Positions 10,017-21,300 of a DNA stretch of 64,000 nucleotides are shown in pieces. Source of the DNA: an uncultured Clostridium sp. (GTDB taxonomy: Bacteria > Bacillota > Clostridia > TANB77 > CAG-508). The position numbers and the translations under genes were made by a program. Below the pieces are notes generated by a model that worked only from the letters and a program-made list of their open reading frames with translations, was not told the origin of the DNA and searched no databases. Numbering within the stretch: the first letter of the stretch is position 1; every line of letters starts with the position of its first letter. Location of the stretch: positions 268,114-332,113 of the forward strand of contig CANSPP010000001.1 in NCBI GenBank assembly GCA_947648905.1, read 5' to 3'.

Positions 10017-12050
10017 ATGCAAAAAAGCAACAGAAAAATATTTGATACATTAATATCAAGGACAAAAATATATCTAGCAATAATATTTATATTGTTAGTT
10101 ATAATATGTATAGAAAATTACAAAATGATAATTCCATCAGTAATACTATACACAGCGATAGTAATATACAGCTATTACACAAATACAAAAAAGAAAAATG
10201 AAATATCAGAGACACTACAAGACCTAACACTAACAGTAGATTCAGCTGCAAAAACAACACTAATAAATTCACCATTTCCACTAATTATATTAGAAGCAGA
10301 TGGAAATGTAATATGGAAAAGTGCTAAGTTTACAACAGAATTTGCAAATGTGGATATAAACACATATGTAAAGGATTTAAATGCTGATATCAAAAGCGAA
10401 ATTAAAAATAATGAAGAAAAGAGTAATCAGCAAAAGACAAGAAAAGATGTAGTAAGGCAAGTAAAGATAGGAAACAAAGATTACCAAGTAGTTGGAAGAT
10501 ATATAAGCTTAAAGAATAGGGATAAAAAAAGCAAGCAAGATTATATGGTAATGATGTATTTTATAGACAATACAGAAAACATCAAGTTACAAAAAGAGTA
10601 CAAAGATTCAAAGTCTTGTTTTGGAATAATAATGGTAGACAATTATGAAGAAACAATGCAAAGACTAGATGCAAGTGAAAAACCACTTGTAACAGCAGAA
10701 ATAGATAAAAAGATGTATGACTGGGCAAACAAAACAAATGGGGTATTAATAAAGTCAGACCGTGACAGATATGTATATCTATTTGAGCAAAGATATCTAG
10801 AAGCGGTAAAAGAAGATAAGTTTAGTATATTAGACCAAATAAAGGAAATAGACAACAAAGAAAAATTACAATTTACATTAAGTATAGCAGTATCAAATGA
10901 AGGTGTAACAGACAAAGAAAAATATAAAGCTGCACAAGACGCAATGGACGTTGTATTAGGACGTGGTGGAGACCAGGCAGTTATAAGAGAAAATGAAATA
11001 TATAAATTCTTTGGAGGAAGAGCACAAGAAGTAGAAAAAAGAACAAAGGTAAAAGCCAGAGTAGTAGCACATGCATTAGAAAACTTGATAAAAGAGTCAA
11101 AAAAAGTAATGATTATGGGACATACAAATCCAGATATGGACGCAATTGGCTCAAGTATGGGTATTTATAGACTAGCAAAAACACTAAATAGAAATGCATA
11201 CATAGTAAACAGCGAAGCTACATCATCAGCAATAAGTGCATTCAAGCAAACACTAGATAAAGACCCAGAATATGAAGATGTAATAATAAACAAAGAAGTA
11301 GCATTAGAAAACATAGATGAAGATACTTTACTAGTTGTAGTAGACACACACAAAGTAAACTATGTAGACACACCTGAGCTATTAGAAAAAGCTAAAAAGA
11401 TAGTTGTAATAGACCACCATAGAAGAAGTGCAGACTATATAGAAGACGCAACACTAATATTTCAAGAAGTGTACGCATCTTCTGCAGCAGAGTTGGTTAC
11501 AGAACTATTACAATATGCAGAAGTAAAAATAGATTTAAAAACAATAGAAGCAGAAAGTCTATATGCAGGAATAATGATGGATACAAAGAACTTTACATTT
11601 AAAACAGGTGTAAGAACTTTTGAAGCAGCTGCATACTTACGCAGGTGCGGAGTTGACATCATAAGAGTAAAGAAATGGTTCCAGAGTGACTTAACAAGTT
11701 TCAACCTAATTGCAGGAATAGTAAAAGAAGCAGAGATAGTAAGTGAAGGAATAGCAATATCAACATATGAAGAGACTACAAAAGATGCAAGTTTAATCTG
11801 TGCGAAAGCAGCAGACGAGCTACTTACAATAAGCGATATTACAGCGTCATTTGTATTAGGAAATACAGGCGACAAAATTTGTATAAGCGGACGTTCAATT
11901 GGAGATATAAACGTACAAGTAATATTAGAAAAATTAGGAGGCGGAGGACACATCACTCTTGCGGGTGCGCAGGTTGAGGGGATGACAATGGAAGAAACAA
12001 AACAAGAACTTATAAACCGTATCCACGAATATTTTTCAGAAATAGAATAA
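10017..12050 (+). CDS. gdpP: Cyclic-di-AMP phosphodiesterase, GdpP type
   Basis: A 677-residue membrane enzyme that hydrolyses c-di-AMP to pApA (family knowledge), so it helps set potassium, turgor and cell-wall homeostasis. Two N-terminal membrane helices (about 15-55) are followed by a PAS-like region, a degenerate GGDEF domain, and the DHH/DHHA1 phosphoesterase. The latter has GHTNPDMDAIGSS near residue 368, VVDTHK, VIDHHRR near 465 and the C-terminal GGGGHITLAGAQ. Ribosome-binding site AAGGGAG precedes the ATG. In many Firmicutes gdpP is followed directly by rplI and dnaB. Here a 13-kb surface-protein island intervenes. Confidence 0.95.
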   Translation: MQKSNRKIFDTLISRTKIYLAIIFILLVIICIENYKMIIPSVILYTAIVIYSYYTNTKKKNEISETLQDLTLTVDSAAKTTLINSPFPLIILEADGNVIWKSAKFTTEFANVDINTYVKDLNADIKSEIKNNEEKSNQQKTRKDVVRQVKIGNKDYQVVGRYISLKNRDKKSKQDYMVMMYFIDNTENIKLQKEYKDSKSCFGIIMVDNYEETMQRLDASEKPLVTAEIDKKMYDWANKTNGVLIKSDRDRYVYLFEQRYLEAVKEDKFSILDQIKEIDNKEKLQFTLSIAVSNEGVTDKEKYKAAQDAMDVVLGRGGDQAVIRENEIYKFFGGRAQEVEKRTKVKARVVAHALENLIKESKKVMIMGHTNPDMDAIGSSMGIYRLAKTLNRNAYIVNSEATSSAISAFKQTLDKDPEYEDVIINKEVALENIDEDTLLVVVDTHKVNYVDTPELLEKAKKIVVIDHHRRSADYIEDATLIFQEVYASSAAELVTELLQYAEVKIDLKTIEAESLYAGIMMDTKNFTFKTGVRTFEAAAYLRRCGVDIIRVKKWFQSDLTSFNLIAGIVKEAEIVSEGIAISTYEETTKDASLICAKAADELLTISDITASFVLGNTGDKICISGRSIGDINVQVILEKLGGGGHITLAGAQVEGMTMEETKQELINRIHEYFSEIE

Positions 12051-12106
12051 TGTTTTTTGGTGTTTTTGAGGGACAGAGAAAAAAACATCGCTTAATTAAA
12101 AAATAG

Positions 12107-12144
12107 AAAAGACTAGGGAAATAAGTAAAACCTAGTCTTTTTTT
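12107..12144 (+). terminator. Intrinsic terminator downstream of gdpP
   Basis: Stem AAAGACTAGG (12108-12117) / CCTAGTCTTT (12131-12140) followed by a T-run. It marks the boundary between the housekeeping segment and the surface-protein island. Confidence 0.85.
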
Positions 12145-12399
12145 GTGGATTTTTTGGGACAGGCTAAAGAAAGTTTTATATATGTGTCCATAATGGTACA
12201 AAATGTCCAAAAGGAAACATTCCTAATAGACACGAAATTGTAACAAAAAAACAATATTTGTAACAGAATTTAGCAAAATGAAGAGCCGTAAGCTTACAAG
12301 CTACATAAAAAGATATGGGAAAAATAACCTGTTGAAAACTATAAAATAATTAGTTAAGATTAAAAGGAAGAATTATTTTATTAAAGTAGGAGAAAAGCT
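12145..12399. other. Intergenic leader upstream of the giant surface protein
   Basis: About 255 bases with no open frame of note. A degenerate family-A repeat remnant (GGGACA ... TGTCC ... GGAAAC) spans about 12155-12215. The 10-base palindrome GTAAGCTTAC lies near 12289-12298. A weak promoter, TTGAAA (12332-12337), 17-base spacer, TAAGAT (12355-12360), could drive the downstream gene. I looked for c-di-GMP riboswitch landmarks and saw none. Confidence 0.45.
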
Positions 12400-15300
12400 A
12401 TGGGGCAAAAGATTAAAAAAATATTAAGTTCAGAAAAAGGATCAATTACAATGCTTGTTGTTGCTGCAATGCTTTTTATGATTGTCATTTTAGCATTGTC
12501 ATTTATGAGCGTATCAAATAAAAAATCAGCACAAATGAGCAATATTAAGCAAATAGAAGCGGAATATGGAGCGAAAGAAGATATAGGTGAAATCTATAAA
12601 GAAGTTATAGAGACATCTGAAATAGGAAGGATAAGGATAACTCCAAGCACAACAGAATGGACAAACGGCGATGTAATTGTAACTATAGAATACGAAAAGC
12701 AATTAACTGAAAATAGAAAAGCAGGAATAGGCAGTGCAGATACACCAAATGCAACTTCTTTGACCGTAACAGAAAATGCTACAGTATATGCCGAAGCTTA
12801 CACAACAGATGGACATAGAAAAACTGCAAGCCTACAAATAAAAAATATAGATAAAGTTAAACCAACAGCAGTAATCAGAACAAATGGTGGTTCTTATGTA
12901 ATGCCAACTGGAGGGGATAAGGCTACTATTAAAACAAGAGTTAGTGCAAGTGACTTGGGCGGAAGCGAATTAAATGAGTTAAAATATGCTTGGTCACAAT
13001 CAAAAGATGTAGAGCCAACTAATTGGCAAACTTTTGCAGACGGCGATACTCTTACAAAAAATGATTGTACAGTTGGTACATATTATTTATGGTTAAATGT
13101 GACAGACCATGCCGGAAACAGAGCAGATACAAAAGTAAGTAATGCATTTATAGTAAGAGATTCTAGCAATGCAATGGATAATATTACATTTAAGGTAGAA
13201 CCAGACGGCTGGACAAATGAAGATGTAAAAGTAACAGTAATATATGGAGATAATTTAACAGAAAATAGAAAAGCAGGTCCAGAAGGTGAAGACTTGAAAC
13301 CAAATGCAACAATTGTAACTATGACAGAAAATGGCAAAGTAGTAGCAGAAGCAGAAGACCCGGCAGGAAATAAAGTAACAGCATCAATAGATATAGATAA
13401 AATAGACAAAGTGCCACCAGTAATAAAAACAGTAACAAACCCAAGTAACGGAAACTGGACAAAAGATGATACAACAGTAACACTAGTTGCAGAAGATAAC
13501 TTATCTGGAATAAAAGAATTCCAATGGTTTGAAAACGGAGAATGGACAACAAAAGACTTAACAACAGATGGAAATACAGGAACAATAACATATACTGCAG
13601 ATAGAGATACAACAATAAGATTTAGAGTAATAGACAATGCAGGAAATATATCAGAAGAGAAAACAACAGTCGTTAAAATAGATAAAACAGCGCCAACACA
13701 TACAAGTGTTGAAGTAAAAAATATTACAACAACAGGATATGACATATATATTTATGGAGTAACAGATGGAAGTGGTTCAGGAGTAAACAGAGTACAATTC
13801 CCAACATGGACAAATGCAAATTGGCAAGATGACATTCAAAGTAATTGGGAAACAAATGCTAGCTCAACAGGTGTTAAACAAGCAGACGGAACAACATGGG
13901 TATATCGTGTAAACGTAACAGACCACAAGAATGAATATGGAGAATATATAACAGACATATATACATACGATAATATTGGAAATAGAAAATGTGAAGTAAG
14001 CGAAAGAGTACAAGTCCCAGGAGTTGTAATAACATTTAATGCAAATGGTGGAACAGTAACAGAAGGAACAAGAACTAAAGGATATGCAAGTCAAATAGGA
14101 ACATTACCAACACCAACAAGAAATGGATATGGATTTGATGGTTGGTATACAGAGGCAACTGGAGGAACAAAAATAACAGATGCAACAACAGTACCTGCGG
14201 ATAATGTGACATATTATGCACATTGGATAAAAGGAAGTTATACAATAAGCTATGACTTAAAAGGTGGCTCAGTAACAGGAAACCCAACAAGTTATGATGT
14301 AGAAACAGAAACAATAACATTAAAAAATCCAACTAAAAATGGATATACATTTACAGGTTGGACAGAGAATCAAGATGGAATAGGGAAAATAAAGACTATT
14401 CAATCAGAGTTTGAGATTAATGGAAATCAATTTATAATGCCAAATCCAACAAGTGGAAATAAATTTACATGTTTTAAATTGCAATTGTGGACAAAGGGTA
14501 GTGCTCATGTAGGAACTTATCTTGTACAAATAAATCAAAGTACTAGTGGAAAGATTTCAGGAGAATTTGTCAGTACCTATGATACTGGGGAATACTGTCT
14601 TAGATTTGGAGCAAATGGAGCAACTAAGGATATAACAGCATATGTTAATGTGAAATTAGAAAAAAATGCAACATATTGCTATGAATGGGAAGTAGAATCT
14701 TTTTCAGAAAGTAGGATTATTGCTAAAAATTTAAAATTCTATAAAAAAGGTGGAACAGCAGTAGGTATTCCAAACGATGTAATAACTAAAGGAAGTACAG
14801 GAAACAGAAGTTATACAGCAAACTGGGAAGCAACAAATTATACAATAAGCTATGACTTAAACGGTGGAACAATTACAGGGAATCCAGAAAACTATAATAT
14901 AGAATCAGATGAAATAACACTACCAACACCAACAAAGACAGGATATACATTTACAGGTTGGACAGGAAGTAATGGAACAACACCACAAAAAACAGTAACA
15001 ATACCAAAAGGTCAAACAGGAGATAAAACATATACAGCGAATTGGACAGCCAATAAATACACTATGGCATACAATGCAAATGGTGGAACAGGAGCGATGG
15101 CAACAGATACAGTAACATTTGACCAAAACTACACAACAAAAGCAAATGCTTTTACAAGAACAGGATATACATTTAAAGGTTGGAACGAAAAAGCAGATGG
15201 TACTGGAACAGATTGGACAAGTTGGATAGGAAAACCATGGAAATGGACATATGATAGAAATGTAACATTATATGCACAATGGACAAGAGACACATACACA

Positions 15301-18300
15301 ATATCATATAATCTAAATGGTGGAGCAATTACAGGAAATCCAACAAATTATAATGTAGAAACAGAAACAATAACATTGCCAACACCAACAAAAAACGGAT
15401 ATACATTTACAGGATGGACAGGAAGTAATGGAACAACGCCACAAACAACAGTAACAATACCAAAAGGCTCAACAGGAAACAAGAGTTATACTGCAAATTG
15501 GACAGCAACAAACTATACAATAAGCTACAACTTAAATGGTGGAACAATTTCAGGACAACCAACAAGTTATAATATAGAATCAAACGAGATAACATTACCA
15601 ACGCCAACAAAAACAGGATATACATTTACAGGTTGGACAGGAAGCAATGGAACAACACCACAAACAACAGTAACAATACCAAAAGGTTCGACAGAAAATA
15701 GAAATTATACAGCAAACTGGAGTATAAATAATTATAATATAGATTTAAATTTAACTATTGATGGAACTGCCTATAATTCAGGTGACACAAGAGTAACAGT
15801 AGGGCTTAAAGTAGGTGGTGCAGATAAGGGCTATGTAAAAGATTATAATACAGCACATCCATATGGTACATCTTGGGAAATTTATGGACTAAAATTAGAC
15901 GGTGAAAGTGTAGCATATACAGCTAGTGGAACATTAGGAGCAGCAGCTGCAGATGTAAGAGTATATTTAAATACAGTAACATTTATAGTTAATAATGGAA
16001 GCTATGGAACAGTTTCAGTTGCAAATAGATTAGTAGTAAGAGGCTCAAAATATACTGTAAGTGGAGCAACAGTAACATTAGACGGTGGAAGAACAATAAC
16101 TGCAACAAAAACAGATGCAAAAGGATATACAACGAACTTTACAGGTTGGACACCAACAAGTGGAACAGTAAATGCTGCAACAACAGTAACAGCAAACTTT
16201 ACAAGAACAGCAAATAAATACAATATAGCATACAATGCAAATGGTGGAACAGGGACAATGGCAACAGATACAGTAACATTTGACCAAGACTACACAACAA
16301 AAGCAAATGCTTTTACAAGAACAGGATATACATTTAAAGGTTGGAACGAAAAAGCAGATGGTACTGGAACAGATTGGACAAGTTGGATAGGAAAACCATG
16401 GAAATGGACATATGATAGAAATGTAACATTATATGCACAATGGGTAGACACAACAGCTCCAACAATAGAAGCATATGCAGGAACAATGATGTTTACAGAT
16501 CCAAGTTTTGCAAGTGGAAATAATAGTATAAAGGTATATAACAACTCAGCTAATGGAACTGTAACACATACTAGAAAAGCAATGTCAGATAATCCAGCTG
16601 GTTCAGGATATGGAATAGAAATCAAAACAACAGGAACGGCTAGCCCAGGTCATGGAGGATTCTACTTTGGACATTCAACAGCAGCTAATAAAGAATATAT
16701 AGCTAGAATTATAGCAAAAATACCAACAGGATATGAAATAGAATGGGCTTCAAATTCATACGGTACAGGTGGTTCTATAACAGCTTTAACTTCAAAAGCA
16801 GGAACAGGAAAATGGCAAGAATATTTATTTAGAGTAAAATGTGGTTCAACAGGAACATTTAGTACAACAAACTTCTTCTATGTAAAAGGTGGAAGTACAG
16901 CAACAGCAAGTGCACCAGTAGTATGGCAAGTAGGATATGCTACAATATTTGATACTACAGCATGGGGAACAAGCAATTATATTATATATACAGGAGCTGA
17001 TGCTGGAAGTGGAGTTGTTGGATATGGAGTAAGTACAAATAGTACAACAGAACCAACATATACAACATGTACGGCAACAAGTAAAATTTCAAGTATATCT
17101 GATGCCAAGACAGCAAACGGAAAATATTATGTTTGGGTAAAAGACGCAGCAGGTAATATAGGAAAGAAGGAAGTATCGGTAAATTATGTAGATAGAGCAA
17201 GCCCAACATATACAAGTGTTGAAGTAAAAAATCTTTCAACAACAGGATATGATGTATATATCTATGGGGTAACAGATTCAACTGGTTCTGGAGTAAACAG
17301 AGTACAATTCCCAACTTGGACAGATGCAAATGGACAAGATGATATTCAAAGTAACTGGCAAACAAGTGCTAGTGCAACAGGTGTAAAACAATCAGATGGA
17401 ACAACATGGGTATATCGTGTAAATGTAACAGACCATAAAAATGAATATGGCGCATATAATACGCATGTATATTTATATGATAATTTAGGAAATGCTAGAT
17501 CTATAGCTGTGACGAAACCAAGTGTTCCAGGAGTTACAATAACATTTAATGCAAATGGTGGAACAGTAACAGAAGGAACAAGGACTAAAGGATATGCAAG
17601 TCAAATGGGAACATTACCAACACCAACAAGAGTAGGATATACATTTAATGGTTGGTATACAGCAGCAACTGGTGGAACAAAGATAGAAACATCAACACAA
17701 GTACCAGCAAGCAATGTTACATATTATGCACAATGGACAGCAAATCCATATACAGTAACATACAATTTTGTTGAAAATGGTGGAAAATCAGCAACAAAAA
17801 CAAGTGCAACAGTAAATTATGGTAGTGCAATTGATTTATCACCAACAGCAGCAAAAGATGGATATACTTTTGTTGGATGGAATACAAATAAAGATGCAAC
17901 AACAAAGTTAAATTCATTAAATATGGGAGCAGGAAATGTAACATTATATGCAATTTATAGTAAAACAATAACAGGAACATTTAACTATTTTAATGGAACA
18001 GCAGCAACAAGCAAACAAGTTTCATCAACTATTTACAACAAGACAACAACAGCAACAATTAAAGCGCCAACATTGGAAAATGCTTCAAAAGATAGTATTA
18101 CATATACTCAAAGAGGATGGAGTACATCAAATGCAGCAGATGCACCAGTAAATGTAAACAGTGGAGCAAATGTAACTTTATCTTCAAGTGCAACATATTA
18201 TGCATCATATCAAGCAACAATAACAGCAACATTCTACTATCATACAGGTGATAATTGGACAACTACACAATCAAGCGCAACAGCAAGTGCAACAAGATTT

Positions 18301-21300
18301 ATGAATTATGCAGGTACATATAAACAAAGTAATATAACTGTACCAAGTGCAGTCAGCTCAAGTGCCGGATATGTATCAACAACATATAAAGGAGTTTCAA
18401 ATGCAAAAAGTTCAGCAACATTAGTAACACCAACAACAGCAAATACAGCATATTATGCAGTATATAATGTAGAAATAACATATTATTATTATAATGGTTC
18501 ATCTCATACATCAAGTACAGGAATAAGAACATCAACGACAAATGGAAGTGCTTATTCAGCTTCTGTAAATACAGAGCCAAAACCAACTGCTTATGACGGT
18601 GCAAACTTCAAATGGTGGTCATATAGTCCAACTCAAATAAGTTCTGAGTATCAAAGAACACCAGCGGGAACAGCTGAAAAATCGTTATATGCAGTATATG
18701 AAAAATCAGTAACAGCCACATTCTATTATCATACTGGGGATAACTTGACAAATACACAGGCAAGTACAACAGCAAGTGGAACAAAAAATTATGTTTCAAA
18801 GAGTGGGGGAGTTAACACATATAATGGCAATATATCAATACCAACAGCAGTAACAGGAAGTTCAACATATTTAACAACAGCATATAAAGGTGTAGCTAAT
18901 GCAGTAAATTCTTCAACATCAGTAACTCCGACAACAGCTAATACAAAATATTATGCATTTTACGATTGTAGTTTAACATATTACTATTATAATGGCTCAG
19001 CTCACACATCATCTTCAACAACAAGAAGAGCAAGATCAAATGGAACAAATTATGTTTGTACAGTTGATAGTGTACCAACACCAAGTGCATATGATGGAGC
19101 TACATTTAAATGGTGGTCATATGATGCAAGTCAAGCGGGAACAGATTATCAAAGACAACCAAATGCAACACAAGTACAAAGTTTATATGCAGTATATCAA
19201 AAGAATGTAACTGCAACGTTTAATTACTATAATGGAACAGCTGCTGCAACAGCAACAGCTAGTGCAACAAGAAGCTATATTTCAAAGAGTGGCGGAATAA
19301 ATACAATTCAAGCCAATATAGCAATACCAAGTGCTGTAACAGGAAGTAAAGGTGTAGAAAGTACAACATATTCTCACGTATCTACAAGTAAAACAGGAAG
19401 TGCTACAACACCAAATACAGCAACAGCAACATATTATGCAGTTTATAAGAAAACTGTAACAGCTACAAAATATGTATATAACAACTCAAGTTCAACAGCA
19501 GCAGGAACAGCATATGCATATTATGACGGTTCAAAAACAAATGCAAGTATTAACTTGGGAACAACAACACCACCAAGTGGATATACAGCAAGACATTGGT
19601 CAACAAGTAATACAGCAAATGCAGGAGTAAGTGTAGCACTAAATGGAAATGCTTCAATAATGAATAATACAACATATTATATGTCATATTCATATGGTGT
19701 AACATTAACATACAATGGAAATGGAACAACAACTGGAGTGCCAGCAGCACAATCAGGAACAGCATATATGAACTATAAGGGAGAAAAAGTAGGAGCAACA
19801 ATTACATTATCTACAACAAAGCCAACAAGAACAAATTATACATTTAGTGGTTGGTATACAGCGACAAGTGGAGGAACTAAATATGGAACTTCAACTACAA
19901 TAAATGCAAATACGACAATATATGCGCAATGGTCAGGAAATGTATATACAGTAACATTGAACACTCAAAATGCTACAAGTGTAGGAAGTACAGCAGTATA
20001 CGAAAAATATGGCACAGGTATATATAAAGAATCAACTTGTACAAACCAAATGACAGCATCAGCAAATGCAATAACAAAACCAAGTAGATCATATACATTG
20101 ACATATAATGCTAATGGTGGAACTGTAAGTGGTACAAGCACTACAGCAAGCTATACATTTGGCGGATATTATACAGCTACTGGTGGTAGTGGAGATCAAT
20201 TGATAAATGCAAATGGTAACATAACAAGTGCTTTTAGCACAACAAAATATAGCGCAAATGGCACATTATACGCAAAGTGGACAAGAAACTCTATAACCCT
20301 TGCTACGCCTACAAGAGCTGGATATGTTTTTAAAGGGTGGTTCACAGCAACAAGTGGTGGAACTCAAATAACAAGCTCAACTGTTATTGATAAAAATCAA
20401 ACTATTTATGCACAATGGCAACAAGGTTCTTATACAGTAAATTTTGATTTAAATACTATGAACGATATGAATAAATGGTCTTTCATATATAGAGAAAGAT
20501 TTAATATAAGTTACGACGCTGCTACTAAATTAAACAATATATCAGTTGCAGGCGATAGTGGATGGGAAATAGCATATATTCCAATTAGTACTGTAGCAGG
20601 AAAAGAATATACAATATCATTTGATTACCAAAATCCAAATGGATATACAGCGCTATCTGGATATCAAGGAATTGGATATCAAGTGCTATCAAAAGTAGAA
20701 AATCTTGACAATATGGCTAATTCAATAGCAACAAAATACTTAACAACTACAGCATCAGGAATAACAAGATTAAGTATAACATTTAAAGCCACATCAACTA
20801 CAACATATTTTGCTTATAACTTTGGTATGGCAAATGACGGTGTTACAACAACTGTAAAATTAGGAAATTTAAAAGTTTCTGAAACAATTGCTTATAATAC
20901 AGAATTAGGTAGTTTACCAACACCAGCAATACCAGGATTTACATTCAATGGTTGGTTTACAGCAGCAACTGGAGGAACTAAGGTAGAAAGCACTTTAAAA
21001 GTAACAGCAGAAGCAACTTACTATGCTCAGGGCACAGTAAATAGTTATACACAAACAGTACAAGTTCGCTATGAAAACGTCGATGGAACATTTACAGGAT
21101 ATTCAAATGCAATAAATACAAGCTATGCTTATGGTTCAACAGTATCTTGGTCAAGGGCTGCAGATGCCACATATCAGGCAGCAAGTATCACTTCATATAC
21201 AGTTACAGGTGCGAAAACTACACAAGTAACAGTATATCGTCAAAAATATTATATAGATTTAAACGGAAATTTAGATGGAACAAATGGCGGAAATTTAGGT

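Noticed and set aside
12237..12360. c-di-GMP riboswitch upstream of the giant gene
   Set aside because: Conserved GEMM landmarks are missing. Only a short palindrome and weak pairings are visible.
13083..13745. Long minus-strand frames inside the giant gene and inside rpoB/rpoC
   Set aside because: They are mirror frames of repetitive or AT-biased coding sequence with low-complexity Leu/Ile-rich products and no ribosome-binding sites.
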